Assembly: GCA_002420305.1 (NCBI GenBank)
Contig: DIHT01000153.1
Coordinates: forward strand, 1 to 34,571
DNA length: 34,571 nt
From: Akkermansiaceae bacterium UBA5689
Lineage (GTDB): Bacteria; Verrucomicrobiota; Verrucomicrobiia; Verrucomicrobiales; Akkermansiaceae
Direction: 5' to 3'
Shown: in pieces, positions 14,483 through 22,125 of the stretch
Layout of the letters: each line of letters starts with the position of its first letter
How positions within the stretch are numbered: the first letter of the stretch is position 1
The notes under the pieces: model-generated
What the model saw: only the letters and a program-made list of their open reading frames with translations
The model's database searches: none
Told to the model about the DNA's origin: nothing
Translations under genes and position numbers: made by a program

Positions 14483-16624
14483 GTGTCCTTTCAACTGGTC
14501 AGCGAGTATGGCGTCAAGGGTGACCAGGAGCAGGCCATTGGAAAATTGGTCCGATCACTGGAGGCTGGTAACCGCCACCAGACCCTGCTCGGGGTCACTG
14601 GGTCCGGGAAGACCTTCAGCATGGCCAATATCATCGAGCGGATGGGCAAGCCCACGCTGGTGATGAGCCATAACAAGACCTTGGCGGCCCAACTCTATTC
14701 GGAGTTTAAGAATTTCTTCCCGAACAATGCGGTTGAGTATTTCGTCAGCTATTTCGATTACTATCAACCCGAAGCGTATATCCCAAGAAGTGATACCTAC
14801 ATCGAGAAGGACTCCTCCGTCAATGAGGAGATCGAGCGGTTGCGCCTCAGTACGATGGGGTCGCTTCTTACCCGGGAAGATGTCTTGGTGGTTGCGTCGG
14901 TAAGTTGTATCTACGGCTTGGGATCTCCCGACGACTACGAGGGCATGATGGTCCCGGTCTGGCAGGGGCAGCACTTGGGTCGTGATGAGTTCCTTGGCCT
15001 CTTGGTGGGCATCCTCTTCGAGCGTAACGATATTGCCTTCGGCAGAGGGAAATTCCGGGTGAGGGGAGATGTGGTGGAAATACATCCCGCTTATCTTGAG
15101 GACACCGCCATCAGGGTCGAATTCTTCGGAGATGAAGTAGACCGTATCTCCACCATTGACGTAATGACCGGGGCGGTCATGGAGCGCGTTGACAAGCACA
15201 CCTTCTTTCCTGCCAAGCAGTTCGTCAGTTCGGCGGATAAGATGAAGAAGGCCATGATTGCCATCCGATCCGAGATGAACGAGCAGATCGCCCTTTTTGA
15301 GAAGAAGGGCAAGCTCATCGAGGCCCAACGGTTGAAGATGAGAACTGAGTATGACCTTGAGATGATGCAGGAGATGGGGTTTTGCCAGGGGATAGAAAAC
15401 TACTCGCGACATATCACAGGTCGGGCGCCCGGGGAGCGTCCCTACACTCTGCTCGACTTCTTTCCCGATGATTTTCTGGTCCTCATGGACGAGAGCCACG
15501 TCAGCCTCCCCCAGATTCGTGGCATGTATGAGGGCGATTTGAGTCGGAAGAGTTCACTGGTCGACCATGGTTTCAGGCTGCCGAGTGCGCTGGACAATCG
15601 CCCACTGCGGTTTCAGGAGTTCATGGAAATGACCACCCAGCGGGTCTACGTGAGTGCAACTCCCGGTCCTTTTGAGGTCGTCAATTCCCGACCCGATAAC
15701 AAGGGATGCATTGCCGTCCACGGGAACAAGGAGAAGGGCATCGACCCCATTCGCCTCCGGCAGCTTCGGATTGTTCCCAGCCCTACAGACCAGCCGGTGG
15801 AAGACTTTGACGTGACGCGCAAGGGCAATTCCCTGATTGCGGAGCAGATCGTGAGACCCACCGGCCTGCTGGACCCGGTTCTCACCCTCAGGCCTCTCAA
15901 GGGACAGATCGATGAGACTATCGAGCTGTGCCAGCAGAGGAGTGAGAGGGGAGAGCGGGTGCTGGTAACCACCCTGACCAAGAGGACGGCAGAGGACCTC
16001 AGTGAGTATCTGCAGGGCGCCCGGTTGAAGGTGCGTTACATCCACGCAGATATTGATGCTGTTGAGCGGGTGGAAATTCTCAGGCAGCTCAGGGCCGCCG
16101 AATTTGATATCCTGGTGGGAATTAACCTCCTGCGCGAGGGGCTGGACCTGCCCGAGGTGTCGCTCGTCTGTATTCTTGATGCGGACAAGGAGGGATTTCT
16201 ACGAAATGAGACGAGCCTGATTCAGACGGCTGGAAGAGCCGCTCGTCACGTGAAGGGTGAATGCGTCCTTTTCTGCGACCAAGTGACGGATTCAATCCAG
16301 CGACTGATTGATGTGACGGAGAGTCGTCGCAGCAGGCAGCAGGCCTACAACGAGGAGCATAACATTACCCCCCATAGCGTTGTCCGTGCGGTGCAGCAAA
16401 GTCTGCAGCAGTATCAGGATGATAGAAGCCGGGCGGAGAAGCTGAATCGGTCACTGGTGGCGGAAGAGGCTTCCGTCTACGATGCGGTGAATGTCCTGAG
16501 CGAGCTCGAGGGAGAGATGCAGGAGGCGGCGGGTAAATTGGAATTTGAGCGAGCGGCACATCTCCGGGACCAGATCAAGCAGCTCAAGAAGCGAGCAGGT
16601 CTCGACAAGAAGGAAAAAAAGTGA
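14483..16624 (+). CDS. uvrB: Excinuclease ABC subunit B
   Basis: A 713-residue UvrB, the damage-verifying helicase of nucleotide excision repair, which receives DNA from UvrA and recruits UvrC. The N-terminus FQLVSEYGVKGDQEQAI is characteristic. Walker A is GVTGSGKT at 37-44. The damage-probing beta-hairpin region contains YYQPEAYIPRSDTYIEKD, and the helicase box DESH follows later. The Arg-rich box in the C-terminal helicase domain reads QTAGRAAR. A UVR domain (LEFERAAHLRDQIKQL), which binds UvrC, is at the C-terminus, then a Lys-rich tail. The length is slightly above the usual ~670. GTG 14483 is well supported: AGAGG at 14472-14476 lies six bases upstream and the protein starts where the family does. 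No SOS box is evident. It converges with the TMEM220-like gene. Confidence 0.98.
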   Translation: MSFQLVSEYGVKGDQEQAIGKLVRSLEAGNRHQTLLGVTGSGKTFSMANIIERMGKPTLVMSHNKTLAAQLYSEFKNFFPNNAVEYFVSYFDYYQPEAYIPRSDTYIEKDSSVNEEIERLRLSTMGSLLTREDVLVVASVSCIYGLGSPDDYEGMMVPVWQGQHLGRDEFLGLLVGILFERNDIAFGRGKFRVRGDVVEIHPAYLEDTAIRVEFFGDEVDRISTIDVMTGAVMERVDKHTFFPAKQFVSSADKMKKAMIAIRSEMNEQIALFEKKGKLIEAQRLKMRTEYDLEMMQEMGFCQGIENYSRHITGRAPGERPYTLLDFFPDDFLVLMDESHVSLPQIRGMYEGDLSRKSSLVDHGFRLPSALDNRPLRFQEFMEMTTQRVYVSATPGPFEVVNSRPDNKGCIAVHGNKEKGIDPIRLRQLRIVPSPTDQPVEDFDVTRKGNSLIAEQIVRPTGLLDPVLTLRPLKGQIDETIELCQQRSERGERVLVTTLTKRTAEDLSEYLQGARLKVRYIHADIDAVERVEILRQLRAAEFDILVGINLLREGLDLPEVSLVCILDADKEGFLRNETSLIQTAGRAARHVKGECVLFCDQVTDSIQRLIDVTESRRSRQQAYNEEHNITPHSVVRAVQQSLQQYQDDRSRAEKLNRSLVAEEASVYDAVNVLSELEGEMQEAAGKLEFERAAHLRDQIKQLKKRAGLDKKEKK

Positions 16625-16644
16625 GCGGCATTATTCCCAGGCAT

Positions 16645-17094
16645 TCAGGAGCCGCCTGCTTCCGGGGGGCGCTCGGGTCCGAACCTCCGTCCCTGCCACC
16701 AGAGCGCGGCTATTCCGGCAAGGGCGATCACCGCGCCAAAGAACTCGCGCGATAGCTCAACCCGGGGATCAGCTGAGGACATGCTGACCTGCATCATGGT
16801 GAATTCGTCCTGGCCGAAAATGTTAATCCACAGTCCCCAGCCGGTTTGTCCCATTTTGGCGAGGCAGGCGATGGCCCCGACCAGAAGAAGCCATGGCGAG
16901 GCGGAACGCTTTACAAGGGTCAGGGCGAAAAGGGCGGAGACCAGAGCGTAAAAGCCAAGCCACAGGGCAGCATCGAGACTGGAGGCACGGTGATAAACCG
17001 CCGGGTCGATGTCGTTGTACTGAAATACCGCAAAGGCGCCGAAAAGAGCCACTGCGAAGCTATTTAAGATTCGGAGGGAGATGGGTAGTTTCAT
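16645..17094 (-). CDS. TMEM220-like small membrane protein
   Basis: A 149-residue integral membrane protein with four predicted helices: about residues 8-25, 41-60, 66-84 and 115-134. The segment FAVFQYNDIDPAVYH just after helix 1, and the REFFGAVIAL segment of the last helix, resemble the transmembrane protein 220 family, which is widespread in marine bacteria and has no established function. The assignment is from memory of that pattern. ATG 17094 begins a short basic stretch before helix 1, as expected. The C-terminal tail is Pro/Glu/Gly-rich. It converges on uvrB with 20 bases between the stops, and nothing suggests a link to DNA repair. Confidence 0.75.
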   Translation of the reverse strand: MKLPISLRILNSFAVALFGAFAVFQYNDIDPAVYHRASSLDAALWLGFYALVSALFALTLVKRSASPWLLLVGAIACLAKMGQTGWGLWINIFGQDEFTMMQVSMSSADPRVELSREFFGAVIALAGIAALWWQGRRFGPERPPEAGGS

Positions 17095-17170
17095 GGAATG
17101 GAGCTAAGAACCAAGGGCCCCGGGGAGGCTTGCGAATGAGCCATCTTGTCCCCTCGCAGGGAGGGTGCCA

Positions 17171-17196
17171 GCCCGATAAAGAGAGGTCAATCGGGC
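17171..17196. repeat. Inverted repeat, 7 bases, 12-base spacer
   Basis: GCCCGAT at 17171-17177 and ATCGGGC at 17190-17196 are perfect complements. It could be an operator for a dimeric regulator or an RNA stem within a short transcript ending at 17260. Confidence 0.4.
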
Positions 17197-17236
17197 AGGA
17201 TGATTCCAGTTGGGGCGGTGAGAGCAATCGTGGTGT

Positions 17237-17260
17237 GGGCGCAGACGCACCCTATTTTTT
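17237..17260 (+). terminator. Weak terminator candidate
   Basis: GGGCGC at 17237-17242 can pair with GCACCC at 17247-17252 (one C-A mismatch) around AGAC, followed at once by TATTTTTT. No plus-strand gene ends just upstream, so if real it would end an unannotated RNA. Confidence 0.3.
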
Positions 17261-17291
17261 ACGCAAGAAGCAGGTGAGATGGCTTTGGAGA

Positions 17292-17313
17292 CCAGATTTC
17301 TCCCCCAATCTGG
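17292..17313. repeat. Inverted repeat, 7 bases, 8-base spacer
   Basis: CCAGATT at 17292-17298 and AATCTGG at 17307-17313 are perfect complements around a C-rich loop. Its position, about 130 bases before the DUF1549 gene start, fits an operator or a leader hairpin. Confidence 0.4.
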
Positions 17314-17446
17314 GTAGGAAGAGTACTCGATTATAGGCTTCGCGTGCTTGAAACCCCCTTTTTCCTAGTATATTGACTTCGATACTCGGACAACGTTCAC
17401 TGCCGCTGCGCGGTGCCCTCGTGGGAGGGACTAACCTATCAACCGT

Positions 17447-19372
17447 ATGCAAGCTCTCATGACTTCTATTTTCCGTTTCCTAGCGACAGGGTTCGCTGTT
17501 GGGCTCACCTTCCCGGCGCTCGCGCAACAATCAGAGAACAAGGGCCCTGACATGGCCCTGCTCCAGAAGGCGGCCCTCAATATCGATAAACACGTCGCTA
17601 ACCTCTACAAGAGGAAAAAGTTGAAGGTCCCTGAGGTTGTTGACGATGCGACTTTTCTCCGGCGGAGCTTTCTGGTGGCGGCGGGAAGAATCCCGACTCT
17701 GGCGGAGGCTCGGATGTTTCTGGAGATCGAAGACGAGGATAAGCGGAGGATGCTCGCCAATTACCTGATGAGCGATAAGAATGACGGGTATCGCAGCTCA
17801 ATGGTCAACTGGGTCAGTGACCTCCTCCGTCTCACGGACGAGTTCAACGAAGGTCAGGCAGCTCCTTATGTGGAGTTTGTTCATGAAGCCATGGGTAACA
17901 ACATGCCTTGGAATGACTTTGCTCGTCAGTTGCTCAGCGCGAAGGGTAGTGGATGGAGCGAGGGTAATGGAGCGGTAGGATATTTTGTCAGAGATAAGGG
18001 CATGCCCCTCGATAACCTCTCAAATACCATGCGGATTTTCACCGGGGAGCGCATGGAATGTGCCCAGTGTCATGACGCGCCCTTCAACAAGTGGGAACGT
18101 ATTCAGTTCTATGAGTTAGCGGCTTTTACCAATGGACAGCAGGAAATTAATCGGGGTCCGTGGAACAGCGTGTGGCGTGAGGTGCGGGATGCAAAAGAGG
18201 AGCGAACAGAGTTCGGACGTCTTGTAGAATGGATTGGAGACAACGTGAACTACTTCACTCTTGGAGGTGGAGGTAAGGGACGCATCAAGCTTCCCAGTGA
18301 TTACCAGTACCGTGATGGAGATCCCGGAGAGATGATTGGGGGAAAGACGCATTTCGGAAAAAGAATCCGCTCTTCAGAGCGCCGGGATGACGACACTGCC
18401 CGTGATGACTTCGCGAATTGGATGGTGACTGCCAATGATAACTTCACGTCCGTCATCGTAAATCGGATGTGGCAGCGCATCATGGGCAAGGGAATCTATG
18501 AGCCTGTAGACGAATACAAAGAGTCGAAGAAGACGATTACCCCGGAGCTCATGGATTATCTCATCAGCCTGATGAAGGATGACCTGAACTACGACCTCCG
18601 GGCGTTTCAGCATGTGCTCCTGCTGACCAAGAATTTTCAGTTTGCTGCTAACCCTCAGGCTTTTGAGGCAGGGATGCCACAGGCATTCAATGGCCGTCAG
18701 ATTGAACGCATGAGTGCGGAGCAGGTCTGGGACTCGCTGGTCACCCTGACTGCTGGAAATCCTGATCAGCTCCCCAAGAGGCGGTTCAGTGACACAGTCT
18801 ACTACCGGGGCAAGCCCGTGCTGGTAGGGCAGAAGACTATGGCTCAACTCAGTAAGGAGCTCCTCGCGATCCAGAAGGTTGACGAATACAAATCTTACGT
18901 TTCGCAGTTACTATCCTCGATCAAGGCGGGTAACTCAGGAGCAAGCAGCGAAGCCATGATGGCGATGCAGCGCGCCGGGCGCCCGGGGCCTGCGAGCGGC
19001 ATGGCAAGAGCGTCTGAGCTTCCGGCTCCGGCGCCGAATGGCCACCTCCTCCGGATGTTTGGTTCCTCGGATCGTGATCTGATCGATTCGGCAACTCGGG
19101 AACCCAACATGGCGCAGGTGCTCTCCGTCATGAATGGCTACGTAGAGAAGATGGTGGTCAGCAACCGGAGTTCAGCTGTTTACAAGGCTCTTGAAGCGGG
19201 GACATCCGATCGCGACAAGGTTCGCTTTCTCTACTACTCAATCCTGAGTCGCTCTCCCACGCCGGAGGAGATGGCCCTCCTGATGCGCGACGTTATTGAC
19301 GGCAGCACAGAGAGTTATGAGAACCTGACTTCGGCCCTGATCTCCACCCACGAGTTTATATTTGTCCAGTAA
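17447..19372 (+). CDS. DUF1549/DUF1553 exported protein
   Basis: A 641-residue protein of the DUF1549 (N-terminal) and DUF1553 (C-terminal) type, a family expanded in Planctomycetota and Verrucomicrobiota and usually paired with DUF1501. A signal peptide covers about residues 1-26 (cleavage after ALAQ). The DUF1549 part (about 33-250) contains LRRSFLVAAGRIPT and the heme-type motif CAQCH at Cys205-His209, followed by DAPF. The DUF1553 part contains NRMWQRIMGKGI and ends near THEFIFVQ. CAQCH suggests a heme or metal site, but it is a lone motif in a family of unproven biochemistry. Start choice is between ATG 17447 and ATG 17459; both leave the signal peptide intact. The next gene starts 25 bases after the stop, so the two are one unit. 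Confidence 0.9.
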   Translation: MQALMTSIFRFLATGFAVGLTFPALAQQSENKGPDMALLQKAALNIDKHVANLYKRKKLKVPEVVDDATFLRRSFLVAAGRIPTLAEARMFLEIEDEDKRRMLANYLMSDKNDGYRSSMVNWVSDLLRLTDEFNEGQAAPYVEFVHEAMGNNMPWNDFARQLLSAKGSGWSEGNGAVGYFVRDKGMPLDNLSNTMRIFTGERMECAQCHDAPFNKWERIQFYELAAFTNGQQEINRGPWNSVWREVRDAKEERTEFGRLVEWIGDNVNYFTLGGGGKGRIKLPSDYQYRDGDPGEMIGGKTHFGKRIRSSERRDDDTARDDFANWMVTANDNFTSVIVNRMWQRIMGKGIYEPVDEYKESKKTITPELMDYLISLMKDDLNYDLRAFQHVLLLTKNFQFAANPQAFEAGMPQAFNGRQIERMSAEQVWDSLVTLTAGNPDQLPKRRFSDTVYYRGKPVLVGQKTMAQLSKELLAIQKVDEYKSYVSQLLSSIKAGNSGASSEAMMAMQRAGRPGPASGMARASELPAPAPNGHLLRMFGSSDRDLIDSATREPNMAQVLSVMNGYVEKMVVSNRSSAVYKALEAGTSDRDKVRFLYYSILSRSPTPEEMALLMRDVIDGSTESYENLTSALISTHEFIFVQ

Positions 19373-19397
19373 GCACCCTAACCCATCACAACCGCAG

Positions 19398-20723
19398 ATG
19401 AACACACAAGAATTCAAGAAGCAGGATGAGCTGACCCGTCGCCAGATCATGGCGAATGCAGCCCGTTCATACCTCGGAGTCACAGTCGCTCCAATGTTGG
19501 GGGGAACCCTTGCCACCGGCGCACTGGGAGCTCCCAAGAAGGGAGTAGGACCAGGCAAGGTGGCAGAGCATGTCATTTTCCTGAACATGCAGGGCGGCAT
19601 GAGTCATCTCGATACGTTTGACCCCAAGCCCCGCAACAAAGAGGTGCAGGGTCCCGTGGAGGCGATCCCCACGAGTGGCGACTACGAGGTGTCGCAGTAT
19701 CTCCCAGAGTTTGCCAAGATTGCGGACAAGGCCTGTGTGATCCGGTCGATGAGTTCCACGCAGGGTGCGCACGAGCAGGGTCAATACATGCTCCACCGCA
19801 GCTACCAGCCGCGGGGAACGATTGTTCATCCTGCCATCGGGTCATGGATCGTCCGGCACAAAGGGCGTAAAAATGCGACTCTTCCAGGTTTTGTTACGGT
19901 TGGAACCAACCCCAAGAATGCCTCGGCTGGTTTCTTCGGCGCCGAGTTCCAAGGAGTCCCGCTGGGGCGGCCCGATGAGGGTCTGAAGGATTCGAAACGG
20001 CCGAATTCGGTGAGTGAGGAAGATTTTACCAAGCGTCTCGCTATTGCAGACGTTCTGAACAAGAAGTTTCATGAGACGTATAAGTCTCCTGATGTGAAGT
20101 CCTATGACAGCCTGTATGACGAGGCCGTGAATCTCATGAAGAGTGAGGATTTGAAGGCCTTTGACATCAAGCGTGAACCAAGTGCTACGCGTTCGAAATA
20201 CGGGAACGACCGTTTTGCCCAGGGCTGCCTTCTCGCGCGCCGGTTGGTAGAAGTGGGAGTGCGGTTCGTGGAAGTCGGTCTTGGGGGGTGGGATACCCAC
20301 TATGATAATTTCAATTCCGTAGAGGCCCGCGCAGCAGTCCTCGACAAGGGTTTCTCAACCCTTATCGCTGACTTGGAGGACAAGGGACTCCTCGATACCA
20401 CTCTGGTGGTGATTGGAACGGAATTTGGTCGGACACCGCACATTGTAACAGAGCATAACAATGGACGCGATCACCACCCAGCCTGCTTCTCAGCTGTGAT
20501 TGCCGGAGCAGGAGTCAACGGTGGAACTACCTACGGGAAATCCGATAAGGAAGCCCGTCGCCCCGATTCAGACCCAGTAACTGTGCAGGACTTCAATGCC
20601 ACTATCGGGTATGCACTGGGAATTGATTCTCACAAGATTCTCCACTCTCCGAGCGGGCGTCCGTTCCGGATGGCTGGTGCGGAGAAGGGCCTCGGAACGC
20701 CCGTGAAGAGTATTTTCGTCTAG
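19398..20723 (+). CDS. DUF1501 exported protein, Tat-type signal
   Basis: A 441-residue DUF1501 protein, a family with a sulfatase/alkaline-phosphatase-like fold and no established activity. The N-terminus has TRRQIMANAARSYLG followed by a hydrophobic run, a twin-arginine export signal, so it is probably folded with cofactor before export. Family landmarks are NMQGGMSHLDTFDPKP near 58-75, GGWDTH, a GTEFGRTP element, and HNNGRDHHPACFS late in the chain; the Asp/His residues could bind metal. ATG 19398 is preferred to the in-frame TTG 19362 that overlaps the preceding gene. The DUF1549/DUF1501 pairing is the standard arrangement, and a strong terminator closes the unit. I infer joint function in the periplasm. 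Confidence 0.92.
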   Translation: MNTQEFKKQDELTRRQIMANAARSYLGVTVAPMLGGTLATGALGAPKKGVGPGKVAEHVIFLNMQGGMSHLDTFDPKPRNKEVQGPVEAIPTSGDYEVSQYLPEFAKIADKACVIRSMSSTQGAHEQGQYMLHRSYQPRGTIVHPAIGSWIVRHKGRKNATLPGFVTVGTNPKNASAGFFGAEFQGVPLGRPDEGLKDSKRPNSVSEEDFTKRLAIADVLNKKFHETYKSPDVKSYDSLYDEAVNLMKSEDLKAFDIKREPSATRSKYGNDRFAQGCLLARRLVEVGVRFVEVGLGGWDTHYDNFNSVEARAAVLDKGFSTLIADLEDKGLLDTTLVVIGTEFGRTPHIVTEHNNGRDHHPACFSAVIAGAGVNGGTTYGKSDKEARRPDSDPVTVQDFNATIGYALGIDSHKILHSPSGRPFRMAGAEKGLGTPVKSIFV

Positions 20724-20756
20724 GGTCTCAGGGCGAAAGATTATAATCTCACTAAG

Positions 20757-20787
20757 AAGGTGCCCCCGGGAGGTGGCACCTTTTTTT
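20757..20787 (+). terminator. Rho-independent terminator of the DUF1501 unit
   Basis: AAGGTGCC at 20757-20764 pairs with GGCACCTT at 20775-20782, and the T-run covers 20781-20787. It sits 34 bases after the DUF1501 stop codon and is a classical terminator. Confidence 0.9.
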
Positions 20788-21019
20788 ATTTCATCACTCC
20801 GGTATTGGTTACCGGGTGAGTATCTCTTTCAGTAGCAGGTTGCGATGCCCCGGGATCTGCCCAAAGAGGTTCAGGATCTAAAAAATACCCCTTTTTTTCT
20901 TGTAGGAAGGCGGGTGAAGTGCAAATTATTAAGGTAACTTAATTAAATAGGAGGCCGATTCGAATTGGTCTCAGGGCCGAATAAGCCCCGCAGAATTTAA
21001 GGCGAGTGCGTTGTGCGAT

Positions 21020-21053
21020 AAAAAGAGGGCGGTCTTCGGACTGCCCTCTTTTT
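21020..21053. terminator. Bidirectional terminator with UUCG tetraloop
   Basis: A 15-pair stem with one G-U pair (AAAAAGAGGGCGGTC at 21020-21034, GACTGCCCTCTTTTT at 21039-21053) closes on TTCG. The A-run and T-run at its ends make it functional on both strands. On the plus strand no open gene ends before it, so it may end a small RNA or block read-through into deoC. Confidence 0.85.
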
Positions 21054-21124
21054 CGTATCGAGCTATTGCAGCAAGTAGATTGGACCTGCGAAACCCTTCT
21101 TCGGTCAAGGTCGGGGTTCAGAGC

Positions 21125-21136
21125 GAAAGCGCTTTC
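21125..21136. promoter_or_regulatory. LacI-type palindromic operator candidate
   Basis: GAAAGCGCTTTC is a perfect 12-base palindrome with central CG, the shape bound by LacI/GalR-family repressors. It lies about 70 bases before the deoC start, where a repressor could block transcription. A second, looser inverted repeat, GATAG-TT-CTATC, is at 21150-21161. No LacI-family gene is in the window. Confidence 0.5.
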
Positions 21137-21205
21137 CTGAAATTTCCCTGATAGTTCTATCGCCTTGCCCTTCTTCAAACCCTTACCTAGGTTCCCTCCC
21201 CGCGC

Positions 21206-22120
21206 ATGTCTGCCAGTTCGCCTATTTTTCCGGATCTCCGGATGCTTTCGACCATCGATCAGGTGGGAGTGGAGGAGCGTGCGCGGCGTTTCCAGACGCG
21301 AAGCATCAAGAGTGAGAGTAAACTTTCTGCCCTGAAACTTGCGGTCACAATGTTAGATGTCACGACTTTGGAGGGCAAGGACAGCCCAGGGAAGGTCAAG
21401 CAGTTGTGTGCTAAGGCCAAGCGGCCATTGCCGGAGGATCCGTCTATCGGGCCGGCAGCGGCAATTTGTGTCTATCCCCGGCTGGTAAGGGTGGCGAAGG
21501 AGGCCGTGGGGCAAAGTGGAGTCAAGGTCGCCAGCGTTGCTACGGGTTTTCCGAGTGGCCAGAGTCGTCTCAAGGAGCGCCTCTCGGAGATCCGCTATGC
21601 CGTTGGAGCGGGTGCTGATGAGATTGATATGGTAATTTCGAGGGGAAAGCTCCTGCATGGGGCTTTTCGAAGCATCTTCGACGAAATTGTCCGGTGTAAG
21701 GAAGCCTGTGGCGGGGCTCATCTAAAGGTGATCCTCGAGACCGGAGAGCTGCAGACCTACGATACGGTACGCATTGCGAGTGAGATCGCAATGGCTGCAG
21801 GCGCGGATTTTATCAAGACCTCAACTGGCAAGATTCAGCCTGCGGCAACCCTGCCCGTGACCCTTGTTATGCTGGAAGCAATTCAGGACTACCATGACCG
21901 GACGGGTCGAATGGTGGGGATGAAGCCTGCAGGGGGAATCAGTGATGCCAAGACCGCGATACACTATCTTGTCATGCTGAAGGAGACTCTGGGTAAGGAG
22001 TGGCTCACGAGTCGTTGGTTCCGCTTTGGTGCCAGTTCCCTGACAAACGACCTCCTCATGCAGATCCGGAAACAGCAAACGGGCCGTTACCAGTCGGCAG
22101 ATTATTTTACCAAGGACTGA
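21206..22120 (+). CDS. deoC: Deoxyribose-phosphate aldolase
   Basis: A 304-residue class I aldolase that splits 2-deoxyribose 5-phosphate into glyceraldehyde 3-phosphate and acetaldehyde, the last step of deoxynucleoside breakdown. The Schiff-base lysine is Lys204 in FIKTSTGK. Catalytic-site residues Asp141 (DEIDMVI) and a conserved lysine in HLKVILETG at ~174 are present, and the phosphate-binding segment MKPAGGISD follows. At 304 residues it is of the longer DERA type resembling the eukaryotic enzyme, rather than the ~250-residue Bacillus form. The stop is only five bases before the aldehyde dehydrogenase start, so the genes form an operon that would oxidise the released acetaldehyde. A palindromic operator candidate lies upstream. 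Confidence 0.96.
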   Translation: MSASSPIFPDLRMLSTIDQVGVEERARRFQTRSIKSESKLSALKLAVTMLDVTTLEGKDSPGKVKQLCAKAKRPLPEDPSIGPAAAICVYPRLVRVAKEAVGQSGVKVASVATGFPSGQSRLKERLSEIRYAVGAGADEIDMVISRGKLLHGAFRSIFDEIVRCKEACGGAHLKVILETGELQTYDTVRIASEIAMAAGADFIKTSTGKIQPAATLPVTLVMLEAIQDYHDRTGRMVGMKPAGGISDAKTAIHYLVMLKETLGKEWLTSRWFRFGASSLTNDLLMQIRKQQTGRYQSADYFTKD

Positions 22121-22125
22121 ATAGA

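Larger units (their letters stand above)
17095..17446. other. 352-base intergenic region with inverted repeats
   Basis: This divergent gap must hold the promoters of the TMEM220-like gene and of the DUF1549 gene. It contains GCCCGAT (17171-17177) inverted at 17190-17196, a hairpin plus T-run at 17237-17260, and CCAGATT inverted at 17292-17313. TATATT at 17369-17374 is -10-like and TTGAAA at 17348-17353 is -35-like, but the 15-base spacing is short. I see no coding frame of note. Confidence 0.5.
20724..21205. other. 482-base intergenic region, two terminators and operator
   Basis: After the DUF1501 terminator (to 20787), the stretch 20788-21019 shows no coding frame of note. Near 20948-20990 there is AGGAGG, the near-palindrome CCGATTCGAATTGG at 20954-20967, and a GGGC/GCCC stem. 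A second, very strong terminator lies at 21020-21053 with no gene directly before it on either strand. A 12-base palindrome at 21125 precedes deoC. Confidence 0.6.

Noticed and set aside
20939..21178. Minus-strand frame of 79 codons
   Set aside because: It reads straight through the UUCG terminator and has no ribosome site or recognisable features.
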